Shown here piece by piece: positions 1-10,779 of a stretch of DNA of 64,000 nt. The notes beneath the pieces were generated by a model, which worked only from the letters and a program-made list of their open reading frames with translations, made no database searches and had not been told where the DNA came from. The position numbers and the translations under genes are program-made. Origin of the DNA: Amoebophrya sp. A120 (lineage: Eukaryota > Sar > Dinophyceae > Syndiniales > Amoebophryaceae); contig CAJINV010000025.1 in the NCBI GenBank assembly GCA_905178155.1, positions 1-64,000 of the forward strand. The letters are read 5' to 3'. Each line of letters starts with the position of its first letter. The first letter of the stretch is position 1.

Positions 1-456
1 TGTGTATTTACTTCTCAGTGGCAGTGTGTTTGAAACGCTATTTCTCATAGATCAAAATATAGAAAATGAACAGGAGGATAAGGAAAAAGCCAAGAAACCG
101 ATCGAGCAAGGAAAAGGACCAAAATACAACGAAAAGCAAGCAAATTCTTGCTACGATCGAAAGACAAAGGAAAGAGGAAAGAGAAGAAGAGAAAAGGAAA
201 GAAATTAGGTCTGATTTACGCTGAATCCGCATTACAAACTTGGTTTCTTACAACTTCAAGGGAGCGGAGCCACGGCTGCGGGCGTTTTAGGAATACGAAT
301 TTAGCATAAGACAATGGAAAAACTAGACTTGGGATAGAGAATCTGTAATGCGAATTTGGGGAATTTGATGTGGTTTTAGATGGTGTTCGATTGTGACTTC
401 GGTACTGTTACGTCTGGAAAAATTAACCTCTCCATTTCGAAACTAGATCCTTCAAT
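1..456. repeat. Left copy of 456-bp direct repeat (LTR-like)
   Basis: This copy is nearly identical to 2284-2739; I see one A/G difference (about position 321). It begins TG at the first base of the window, so its true left end cannot be seen. It ends near '...CCTTCAAT'. Immediately inside follows TGGTGGAGAGCC, which could serve as a tRNA primer-binding site. Near identity implies a recent event. It could be the 5' LTR of a non-autonomous LTR element or simply one arm of a recent duplication. Confidence 0.8.
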
Positions 457-2283
457 TGGTGGAGAGCCTGGGCATAGTTCGACTCAGAAGCAAAAGCATT
501 CCTTACCGTTTTAGTTAGATTCCCACCACTATGGTCGTGAAGAGCAGGAAGGAGAAAGAAGAACACGCAAAGGAAGACGGCAAGAAGGATGACAGCTGCA
601 ACAAACCAAGACCCCTGCGCATGCACGCATGTGGAAAACGCATTCGGAATTTGAAGGAAAGAAGAATGAAGGAACGGAACAACGCCTGCTATTTCGGATC
701 AGACGACGCTGCTGCACAAGGATAAAACGGGAATCGACAAGACCAGTCCCAGAGCCGGGGACCGCATTCGTTATTTTTAGCATTACGCGGGAAAGATTTT
801 CTATATGGGATTTGTTTAACGAGACCTCAGTCGCGCTATAAAGTTCGCGGGAACTAATTCGGAAAAACGTCGCGGCTGGGGTACGTTCCAAGATTTGTTT
901 ACGGATTCGGGTTTTTATTTTTACTACGGGATGCGATTTACGGTTTTATTTACGGACGCGGTGGAACTTCCGGCTAGGCGATGGATGGCAGTGAAGATGT
1001 TCGATTTGTTTAACGGCAGTAGAATCGGATGCAGATATGTGGGCGCGAAGGCTTCCAGCAATAGCGAAATGACAGAGCACAGCGACAGAAGGTTTTGGTG
1101 AGTTGCTTGCTACTTTGCTTTGCCCACTAACGAAACGGGGGCGATTCAGCCAAACAGATGGAGCCTGCCCGTCAGTTCACTACTTAGAAAGCGGGATGGG
1201 GATACGGCGTTGCTTTTGCGGGCGAAATTTTAGAGGGCATTAGCAGACGATGAAGGTTTTTTGTTCGCGGTTCAAGATGCAGAGATGAAGATGGAGCTGT
1301 AGAAGAAGTTTCAGTCAGGGGGCGCGTAGTCGTATTGCGACTTTGTCTGTGCCTGCAACTTCTTCCGGGTGGTGTTCTCGATCTGATTCAACGTGCTGAG
1401 GCAGTACAGGCTCCGTTTTTGACTTCCAGTAAAAGTGGCTGACCTATCGGGATTCAAGATAGAAGTACGACTAGGCTCGGGGTTCGAAATTAGTGTTCGC
1501 AGTTTCGAGGTTTAGTGCTGTGGGGCTGCGCGGGTGACCAGCTGTTGAGGACTAACCTCCGCTTGTGTTCGGGGTAGAAGTGCCAAGACTTAATGACGAT
1601 GGTGATGATAGCTTGGTTTCGGGTTTCGGGCTTTTAGGCAGTAGTAGACTTTGACGAGTACACTCAGGCAGAGGCGCGAAAACACCAGGACAGCAGAAAG
1701 ACAAACCCAGGACAGTATTACAGCACGAGCGCAGACACATAAACGGCAACAGCAGGAACAGCAGAAACCGGGGCGAAGAAAACAAGACAACAACACGGAC
1801 ACGGCAGACCAGGAAGAGGAACACGGACAAGCAGGTAGACGGAACCGAAGGAAAGAACAGCACAGAACAGTATGGGGGCGCAGAATAATTTCAATCTGAA
1901 GAACAGCAGAAGCGCTTCGACTCGGCAGCGGATTTTCGGGTAGACGACGGAGAACTTCGTATGGCGTTAGGGGGCAGCCTGTCCTTCTAGTGCGAGGAGG
2001 ATTTCCTGATAACCACGACACCGCGCTGAATTTGGATTGGCGACTGCGATGAGAGACCGATGCTGCGACGAGAAGAAACCGATGCTGGAATTGGATAAGA
2101 GGATGTGGCGATGAGGACTGGAAGAGGAAGTTATTGAGGAAGCTGTTTATGGATTTATGCTACACAAATTTGTGCTTGCGATTTAGAACTTCTTGTAGGA
2201 TTTCGGCCATCAGTTTCTGTTTCGAGCTTCTTGAGGATTTACAGCTTCGATTTTGATTATGAGAAAAAGCGTTGGGGGCGGTT
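457..2283. mobile_element. Internal region of LTR-like unit, no pol seen
   Basis: This 1.8 kb lies between the two near-identical repeats. I see no reverse transcriptase, integrase or gag-like protein in any frame, only short low-complexity frames. A purine-rich stretch with GGGGGCGG lies just before the right repeat and could be a polypurine tract. If the flanking repeats are LTRs this would be a non-autonomous element. A segmental duplication with unrelated spacer is the alternative. Confidence 0.45.
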
Positions 2284-2739
2284 TGTGTATTTACTTCTCA
2301 GTGGCAGTGTGTTTGAAACGCTATTTCTCATAGATCAAAATATAGAAAATGAACAGGAGGATAAGGAAAAAGCCAAGAAACCGATCGAGCAAGGAAAAGG
2401 ACCAAAATACAACGAAAAGCAAGCAAATTCTTGCTACGATCGAAAGACAAAGGAAAGAGGAAAGAGAAGAAGAGAAAAGGAAAGAAATTAGGTCTGATTT
2501 ACGCTGAATCCGCATTACAAACTTGGTTTCTTACAACTTCAAGGGAGCGGAGCCACGGCTGCGGGCGTTTTAGGAATACGAATTTAGCATAAGACAATGG
2601 AAGAACTAGACTTGGGATAGAGAATCTGTAATGCGAATTTGGGGAATTTGATGTGGTTTTAGATGGTGTTCGATTGTGACTTCGGTACTGTTACGTCTGG
2701 AAAAATTAACCTCTCCATTTCGAAACTAGATCCTTCAAT
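2284..2739. repeat. Right copy of 456-bp direct repeat (LTR-like)
   Basis: Near-identical to 1-456. Its right edge abuts the right half of a family-B introner (2740-2838), as if the whole unit had inserted into an introner whose left half lies outside the window. Confidence 0.8.
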
Positions 2740-2838
2740 ACAGCCTGCAATTTGTCATGCGTGGCTCCCAAAACTTCAAGGTTTGTGTTGCAAAATCCCC
2801 ATCTTGACTCAGGTGTGGGGACGTTTTTACTCAGGATA
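2740..2838. mobile_element. Right half of family-B introner
   Basis: Matches the right half of complete B elements (for example 49516-49798), ending GTTTTTACTCAGGATA. The left half is missing because the LTR-like unit abuts it. Confidence 0.7.
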
Positions 2839-4140
2839 ACGCTCGGTCATTAAAGTTTTCAGTGCCACCAGCACTGCTCGTCGGTCCTTCCTCGTCGTGC
2901 AAGAAATCGTTTTTGTTTTTCTGCATCGTGACTTTCGTTTCGGTCTTGCTACAACTTCACGTACAACTTCACTCGTGCAAGAGATCGCGGCTCGGGCCGT
3001 TGGTCGGTTTCACGTGCAAGATTTTTGTCGCGTTCGGAGACCGTTGGTTATAGCACTAAGTAAGTAAACTGTCAACACGTAATATCACTACTGTCATGTT
3101 CTTGTTGGAACACGCATTGATAAGTAAGAGTAAAAGGACTTACGCTAAAGAAAATAATTCATTTTATCTTCCACCCCTTCACCCCACAGTGAAGAAGCGA
3201 GCATCGATCTAGAAGAAGCGACACACCATATTGTGAGGAAAGATCGCCCCTCCCCATAGTACACACAATGGATAATTTGTGATGCTGATTCCTGACCACA
3301 AATCAACCTTTTCTTGCATACGAGGCAAGTGGGGGCCGTTTTGCGCATTCCACAGCCAACCTGTCGCGCGCTTGTGACACCTGCTGCAAAGCTGTCTGAC
3401 GTGCCTGACTGCTAGCCTTTTGTATAAAAGTATCCAGTCCTCAGACTATCCAAGGAAATAACGCCGGCAAGCGCTTGCTGCAGTATTACATTACAGCGCT
3501 GAAAATTTGTGTACAGATACTCATTCCAGCAACACAAATTATTCCGTTTTTTGTACTTGGTAGGGTTTTTTTTTCACTTTGATAGACCCTGTAGCACACC
3601 GACCTTCCCCGGTCACCTTCGGTGTTGAGTACAGTTTGTTTCGTTGATAAAGTAGAGGCGTGCTTTTTCCTTCTGTTCGATTAAATTAGGGTTGCAAATA
3701 AATCGCTTTTTTCAAAATAAACCACTATCCCAACTGTTAAGAAAAAAAAACGTCGCTGTTGAAAAGGTACAACTTGCCTACTACAGCTCAAACTTTACAC
3801 TTATCTCCAAACGTCGAACACTCAAGAAACTTTGCTTTTTCGTTCTTTTTCATCAAAAAAGTTTTCAACTACAACAAGTACCGCGTCGCCGGGTACTAGA
3901 GTTCTTGCTCTATTCGACTAGAACCACGAAGACGCCGATACGAACACTCGCTGCGACTGCACGACCACGACTTCGAGGGGGGATAGATAACAAGCCTATC
4001 TCCTCGGTCGTCACTGCAGGAACCACGGGAACGAGTTCTGGTACTTATCACTCTCCGGGGGATATCAAAGCCGCCCGCACGCCAAAACTCAGCCTTCCCG
4101 TCGAAGAACCGGGCGCGAAGAGGAATTTTTGAAACGCCTT
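2839..4140. other. Region without a confident gene
   Basis: The stretch 3236-3300 resembles a degenerate left end of a family-C introner (CCCCTCCCCAT followed by the usual GTGATGC motif). The rest is T-rich and mixed sequence. A frame at 3692-4132 could contain an upstream exon of the next gene, but no splice sites join it convincingly. Confidence 0.4.
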
Positions 4141-4184
4141 CTACTTGCTTCTCGTTGCGGGTCGGAGAGGTTTTCCAACCGAGA

Positions 4185-7100
4185 ATGCAGGAGCGCAAAG
4201 CCATGCGGCCGCCCGGTGGACCCGGACCCCCCTTACCAAGTGCAAAAATCTCTGGGTCTGGAAGAGTGCAACTTGTGATGCTGCAATTGGATTTCAAAAA
4301 AATCTCTATTGCATATGTAGCAAAGGGAACAATGTAGTTTTTTCTACGCTGAGAAGGCATTTGTCATGCGGAACAGGCATCAAGAAGCCCTTAAAAAATC
4401 AGTATCGCTAGGGTATGCATCACAGTCATCACGGCTCATGCACAGCGTGCATGACAAGTGTCGGAATCTTCCAGACCCAGACATTTTTCCAGTTGATACT
4501 CCTGTTTTTCCTGGCGGGCGGTGTTGCCCGCGGCAGCCGTTTTCGCGCCGACTCTATGCAAAGGAAAAATTCTCCCTCCCCATATCAAATTGCAGATCTG
4601 TGATGCAGGATTTGTGTTCACAAATGAAATCTGCTTTGTCTTGCAGTACCTAGAGGACTGCACGCAGATGCAAAGCCGGAGTTTGATCTTTTTGGCGTAG
4701 GCGCCTAGAGCAAGGGAGACTTATCCTCTGCGTGGTGCCATACAGCATTACAAATTGCGGCCCGCAAAGGCACGCGGCGGGGTCTCTGGTTTTGCCTTCT
4801 TGCAATACAGAGACGACTTGTGTCCGCAAATCAGCATCACAGTATTGTCTCTCTTCAGTATGGGGAGGGGATGGGATTTTTCCTTACGATCGACTCTGCT
4901 CGCCAACGGCGCCAAGAAGCTGAAGTATCAAATGTAAAAATGTCTGGGTCTGGAAGAGTCCATGTTTGTCATGCGTGTCTAGCATGACTCTCAAATCTGT
5001 CATGCACGTCACCCAAGAGCGCCACTTTTCTGTGATGCAGAAACGCAGTTTGTCATGCAGAATAGGCAACACCTAGAAGCTCAGAAACTTCTCATGCTGA
5101 GCCAGCACTTGTGGCTTCCTCATGATATGCCACCCAGCACCACAAGTTTCCAGACTCAGACATTTTTACATTTGATATGAAGCACACGGGGTTCATGGCC
5201 CCCTACGACACGCACACGACGGCAATATCAACTGCAAATATGTCTGGGGCTGGGAGATTCCGAGATTTGTCATGCATATTTTGCATGACCCATGATGTTG
5301 CCTGTGATGCATGACCTAGCATCGCAGATAATTTTTAAAGACACTTCCTGATGCCTATTCCGCGTGACAAATGCCCTCCCCGCGTAGCACAAACTGGACT
5401 CCTCTTTTGCTGGTCACGCAATACAGATTTTTTATAGATGATTCCAAAGTTGGCATCACAAGTTCCAACCTTCCAGACGACCGAGACATGTTTGCAACGC
5501 ATAGGCAACGGCGGTGAGCAACGATGGCACTGGGATGATCCAGGAACATCTCGATCCGGACGAGGCAGTCGACGGACGACGAGTATACAACTATAGCTAG
5601 ATTTATAATGCTATTGCTGAGAGAGAGAGCTAGGCTATAGGTATAGCTTGATCAGCATGGTGAAGGCGGGGAGCGGTGGCGGCTGGAGTGAGCTGTGCCT
5701 CTTGCAGGCTTTGCAGCAGTGTGTTCTTATTTCCTTCCTGCAATGCACCATGATGATCAACATGCTGCGTTCGCAGCTACATCTGCAATAGCTCTCTTTG
5801 ACTCTAGGGCAGACTGGGGCCAGAGCTAGCCCACCTCTTGCCCTTCGCCGTTGATCCCGGCGAGAGTGAAAAGAAGCCACCTTTTTTGAGCAAAAATAGC
5901 CGACAGCTGCTGCAAGTGCTAACCTGGTAAGCAAACTGCAGCACAGATAAGTGCTGCTCAAGAAAGTGCACAGATAGAATGCCCTGCGAAGTTGGCCCGA
6001 GGGGAGAAGAGCGACGCCCATTGTTGTCCTAGGCCCGCTTACATTCTGCCGAAAAGGCCTGGAGAATGAACTCACGCGCCTGCCGAGCAGGCACGTCAAA
6101 GCTCTTGGCCTGGTCCTTTCATCCTTGCGCGCCTTCATCTTGCCGATACTGTATGTGTTTCGCGGCTCTGATTTTTGGCTTCTTCGCCGCGGCTGCTGCA
6201 GTGCTCTTATGCGAGCACAGGGATACGAAAAAACATGGCCAAAGAACGACGCCCAGGCCATGTCTAGCTGCCCGCCGCGTGATCGCCTGCGACTTTTGCG
6301 ATGTGCAGAACCCACTTCCCAGAAGGGCGAGAGGGACAATGTCCCGGCAGTCACCTCCGCTGCTTGTCATGCAAAATTCACGTACAAATTCTTTCACAAA
6401 TCCAGGAGCATCTCGATCCGGAGGCAGTCGACGACGCTGGCAAGGACGAGTATGGAAGCGTCAGGACTGAAATCGTCAAGCTTGAAATAGTTTGTGATGC
6501 ATAAAACGCAACCCACAAATATAATGCCTGTCTTGCAGAGTAGGCAAGGGAGGCAGGTTGTGAGCCTGTTGAGGAGAAGAAATAGAGCTGCTAAAGTAGC
6601 ATCACAAAAGGCGTCTTCCTCACCCAAACAGCATGACAAACTGGATTTTGGTTCTACTCAAATTTGTCATGCGCCGCTTAGAAATTGAGCTTCCAACTGG
6701 CATCCATTTTCTGCATGACAAATCGTTTCAACTTTGTCGATTTCAAACCTGCCGCTTCCATAACGACGAACAGGTGGACCACGAAGCTGCATGGGAACCT
6801 GCTCTGGAGCCGGACACGATGGCCGCGGGCATGCTGGAAGTGCCTATCCAGTGCAAATATGTCTGGATGTCTGGAAGGTGGCAAGAACTTGTCATGGTAA
6901 ATCTGAATCATGCAAAAATCTGTGGCGCATGAGTGCCAAAAGCTGTCCACTTTCGACCGTATTGGGAGGGAGTTTCTCACGCAGGATAGGCATGACAGCG
7001 ACCGCATAGAATCTGTCATGGTGGGTCGAGCATTCCTGACGTGACCTCAGTCATGGGTCATGGAGAACCTGCATGACAAGTGTTGCGTTCTTCCAGAGGT

Positions 7101-10100
7101 GGACCCAGACATATTTGCGGTTGATAGTGCCGGGGGAGCTGCAAGAACTCCCGGTGGATGGCGACCAAGAATTTGCCGAAGGGGGGCCCGTATGGAATGC
7201 AAATATGTCTGGGTCTGGAAGATTCCCAGGTTTGTCATGCATGTTTTGTATGACCCATGGCGCCTGTGATGCATGACCTAGCATCGCAGATTTTTAGGGG
7301 GCTTACTTATGCCTAATCCGCATGAGAAATGCCCTTTCCGTGTAGCAGAAACTGGGCTCCTCTTGCTAGTGAAGCAATACAGATTTTTTTAGGATCCAAG
7401 AACAGCATGACAAGTTGCAATCTTCCAGACCCAGACACTTTTACATTTGATAGCCCGCCCCCGGCGACGATCTGGAGCCGGATTTGAACGCCGCCGCGGC
7501 CATGTATGGATGTGTCAGGATCGAAATCGACAAAATCGAAAAATTTGCGATGCATAAAATGTAGGGCACTGAAGGCCTGTATTGGGGAGCAGGCAAATGA
7601 GACCGATTGCAAGCCTGTGTAGGGGTATGCAATGTGCTGCCAGAGTAGCATAACAGGAGCAGAAGTCTTCTTCGCCCAAACAGCATGACAGACTGGATTT
7701 GAGTGCTCCCGAAATTTGTCATGCGCCACTTACAAACTGAGGCTCCAATTGGTATCGATTTTATGCATCACAAATTTTTCGATTTTGCTAATTTCGATTC
7801 TGACACTCCCATACCATGCTGGAAGTCCTGCCCGCGAGGACGCTGCAGCCTGCGAACGACACAACGGCGCCTGGGCAGCAAATGGAAATGACCATTAGCG
7901 CTGAAAGTGACGACCTGGCGGCTCCGGTGTCGGGATCCTTTGTGGAAACTGGTATGCAACTTGCTGCCGTCGATCTTGGCGCACCACGCGGCCTGGAAGC
8001 GTGGACAAACTTTGATCCGGAGTCGAACAGCACCTCGGCCATTATGGATGTGTCATGATTGAAATCGACAAACTTGAAATAATTTGTACTGCATATAAAT
8101 GGATAAAACTAAAAGTTGGGGCCCAGTCTCCAACTGGCGCATGATAAAGTTGGGTAGAGCCGAAATCCAGTTTGTCACGTTGTTTAGGTAAGGAAGACGC
8201 CTGTTGTCATGCTACTGTAGCAGCTCAGTTTCTACCCCTCAACAGGCTCGCAATCTGCCTCACTTGCCTACTCTGCAGGACAGGCACTCTGTGGGCAGCA
8301 TTTTATGCATGAGAAACTATTTCAACTTTGACGACTTCAATCCTGACGCTTCCACAGCCATGCTGGAGGTGCCGCCTGACGTCGAGCTCAGCGAAAACGC
8401 GACCGGGACCGCCCCGCTGGCTGCGGGACAAATGCAAATGACAATCAGCGGCGAACGCGCCGACCTCACGTCGGCGGTGGCGGGCTCGTTTCTCGAGGCT
8501 GCTACCAGCATCGACATTGCCAACCTCAGGAACTGGGCGGTTGCAGTGTCACGGAACGGTCACGGAGAATGCGCCTGTTCCGCCGACGTAATCGTGGAAT
8601 TTTGGACGCAGCTCTTCGGGAGGCCGTCGTCTGGCGCTCCTGGGCCCGTTTTCCAGCCTCCACGTGTGCCCGGGTTCTGGCCTTCCCCGTCCATCGGAGG
8701 GCTGCTGGACTTGTGTCCCAACCTCCTTCTTCACGTGGGGTGCTGGGTGCCGCGCACGTTGTCGCAGTACACGAAAGTGGGCCTGCTCAGCGGCCAAGTG
8801 CTGCCCCTGCCAGTCCAGTCTTCTACTGACCACATTAGCCCCTTTGGTCTTGCCATCACCCAGAAGAACCATCCTGCAGTAATGCAGATGCTTTACTTCT
8901 CGTGTTCCCAGCTCCCAGGCGGAAAACCCGAACTTGATCCGACCGGCGTGATACTGCCTAGCAACGGCGGAATTCCGGGCTCCGAGTTGCATCTAGCCGG
9001 AACAGCCTACCGCGACTGGGTGTTTATGCAAGCCTGGGAGCGCGAAATCAACTTGAAGGCGGGAGCGAGCCGAAACAAGAGGGAGTACGATCTCAGCGAC
9101 TTTAAGAGCGTGCAGCCCTACAAAAAGATTCACGACGAACAGATAACCAAGACGGTCAGCCAGGTGTACGTTTTCAGCACAACTGCCGCAGGTCCACCTT
9201 CCGTCGATGCCCTGCGCGCCATCGATCACGCCCGCAAAACGCATCTGCAAAACCTTCAAAGACTGTGCGACGCGAACAACGCGGAGCCGGGCAGTGACGC
9301 GGACCTGCGCAATGGTTGCGTTCGCTTCGAAGTCTACTTCCTACCACGTTGGCAACCGAACGATGCCGCCCCATTTTTCACGCTGCTGCATGTGCGTTTC
9401 ACGTCCATCAGGCGGAGCCGCGAGAGACTTGAGCTTGAGCCCGAGTGGCGTCAGCAGATGATGACCCAGCTGGGGCAGATGCGCACCGAATTCGAGGGAG
9501 TGGGAATTTCTTTATTCCAAGCTGAGCTTAGCGACTCGTGGTCGCAGAACGCGCGGCTGCGGAGCATGTATGTTACGGATCAGAAGGGGCAGCAGTTCTC
9601 GACGGCCCCATTCGCTCATCCTTTACGGCAAGAAACGCTGCGAATCCGGGAACGGGGCACAACGATTGGCGCAACAGCCTTCTTTGCATTCAAGCCTCCC
9701 AGTGAGCTCCCTCCAGCCAAGCGGAATGAGTATCCCGACAAGATCAAGCACTTAGTGTGGAACCTTGGAGGCCCGCTTACTTTTCGATGCCAACGTGTGG
9801 AGTTTGGATGCCTCTACTACGATATTTTTGTGACTGATAGTTGCATACGTCACTGGACTTCTTTTGACAAAGGAGGCAGAGGCCCGCAGCACAGCGACAC
9901 TTCCCAATGCGTCGTCGTCTTTCACGAAGCTTTTGCGAATTCGGAAGCCGCACAGGCTGGTGCACCCCAGGACCCACACTATTCTGGCCGGCTGGAAGAG
10001 CTGCGCACTTGGAAGCGCAGCCCCGAGGCACAGCAGTTCCTCCAGGATGCAACGCATCCCTCGCGCGTCAGAGCCTTCGGAGGAATGACGCTGTTGGACT

Positions 10101-10198
10101 TGGTATCACAATTGAAAATTGTTCTAAACGTCATCTCCCCCGACATGTTCAAACAGCGTGACGCTACTAAACGCGCCAAAACTCAAGCGAGGTGCTGA
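4185..10198 (+). CDS. Unrecognised multi-exon protein with duplicated exons
   Basis: I do not recognise this protein. Proposed exons are 4185-4234, 4499-4555, 4892-4926, 5178-5226, 5504-5584, an unresolved part to about 6408, then about 6409-6451, 6763-6845, 7127-7191, 7453-7505, 7814-8043 and 8357-10198. The start at 4185 is one choice; coding may extend upstream. Early exons encode a hydrophobic stretch that could be a signal or membrane segment. Exons 7814 and 8357 encode related ~70-residue repeats (both MLEV..., then MTIS, then GSF.E). Fragments of IQEHLDP occur at 5542 and 6401. The last exon is 613 residues, with mixed composition and no motif I can name; TGA ends at 10198. Every join except the unresolved part removes an introner and keeps the frame. 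Confidence 0.7.
4235..4498. mobile_element. Introner A
   Basis: Family A ends (TGTCTGGGTCTGGAAG and complement). Flanks CCCCT/CTCCT match at 4 of 5 bases. Lies between coding exons. Confidence 0.8.
4556..4891. mobile_element. Introner C
   Basis: Family C ends (AAAATTCTCCCTCCCCATATC and complement, here slightly diverged). Exact 5-bp duplication GACTC. Confidence 0.85.
4927..5177. mobile_element. Introner A
   Basis: Inverted ends ATCAAATGTAAAAATG / CATTTTTACATTTGATA; exact duplication TGAAG. Removal keeps the frame. Confidence 0.9.
5227..5503. mobile_element. Introner A
   Basis: Family A, right end diverged (CATGTTTGCAACGCATA). Exact duplication GGCAA. Confidence 0.85.
5585..5645. repeat. 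Short inverted repeat, possible mini-introner
   Basis: Ends ATACAACTATAGCTAG and CTAGGCTATAGGTATA are imperfect inverted copies around a GAGAGAGAG tract. No matching flank duplication is seen, so its status as an intron is uncertain. Confidence 0.35.
5646..6394. other. Unresolved stretch inside gene 4185-10198
   Basis: No exon is joined here with confidence. Open frames on the minus strand (5635-6354) look like chance products of GC-rich DNA. It could be a long intron, or an inserted sequence between the two IQEHLDP-encoding exon copies. Confidence 0.4.
6452..6762. mobile_element. Introner G
   Basis: Family G ends (ATGGAAGCGTCAGGACTGAA / TTCAAACCTGCCGCTTCCATA). Flanks ACGAG/ACGAC match at 4 of 5. 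Confidence 0.8.
6846..7126. mobile_element. Introner A
   Basis: Family A, right end diverged. Exact duplication GTGCC; removal keeps the frame. Confidence 0.85.
7192..7452. mobile_element. Introner A
   Basis: Family A; exact duplication GCCCG. Confidence 0.9.
7506..7813. mobile_element. Introner G
   Basis: Family G; exact duplication CCATG. Sits at the start of a duplicated exon. Confidence 0.9.
8044..8356. mobile_element. Introner G, reverse orientation
   Basis: Internal sequence is the reverse complement of the 6452 and 7506 copies. Exact duplication GCCAT. Same relative position before the second exon copy. Confidence 0.85.
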
Positions 10199-10253
10199 CA
10201 GCCAATTCACCTACCTGCGCCGCTTCTCGGGTGAGGCTTATCTACCGCCCAGC

Positions 10254-10425
10254 GGTACGACTCACCGCGGCTGGGTGAAGATAAAAGCTCACCCGCGGCT
10301 GGGTGAAGAAGCTCACCCGCGGCTGAGTGAAGATAGAAGCTCACTCGCGGCTGGGTGAAGAAGCTCACCCGCGGCTGGGTAAAGATAGAAGCTCACCCGC
10401 GGCTGGTTGAAGAAGCTCATAATTT
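10254..10425. repeat. Alternating 28/24-bp tandem repeat
   Basis: Six to seven units of GCTCACCCGCGGCTGGGTGA followed alternately by AGATAGAA or AGAA, giving a 52-bp higher-order period. Each unit holds a CACCC/GGGTG hairpin stem. Lies 55 bp after the stop codon of the preceding gene. Confidence 0.9.
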
Positions 10426-10779
10426 TTGCAGATCTTGTCCCGAGAACGTCCCTCAGAAGGTTGACCTTCCCATCTTCTGGGTGACCTTCGGGACAGTAAT
10501 TTCACTTCGCCACAGTGAAAGAACTTCTTGGCGGATAAAAAAACTACAAACCACCAGGGCGGGCAAACTGCTAAGCACCAGAATATTAGCGCTATGGCTA
10601 AAGGCGTATTTCTTGCACGGAAGGTAGGTTTGAAACGAGTTGCCTTTGATGCATGTTTTTGTTCGCGGCGAACAGCGCGCGCATGGCAGAAGAACGCGTT
10701 TTTATTAATTTGAAACTGCGGGTGCTGTTTGAACATGGTGAGTCGGGGCGAACGATTTTCAGTTTGATAATTTTCAAAA

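Noticed and set aside
5635-6354. 239-codon minus-strand frame
   Set aside because: Low-complexity Arg/Ser composition and no splice or domain support; it overlaps the unresolved part of a plus-strand gene.
10254-10425. CRISPR array
   Set aside because: No unique spacers; adjacent repeats differ only in an 8- or 4-bp link, and the genome is eukaryotic.
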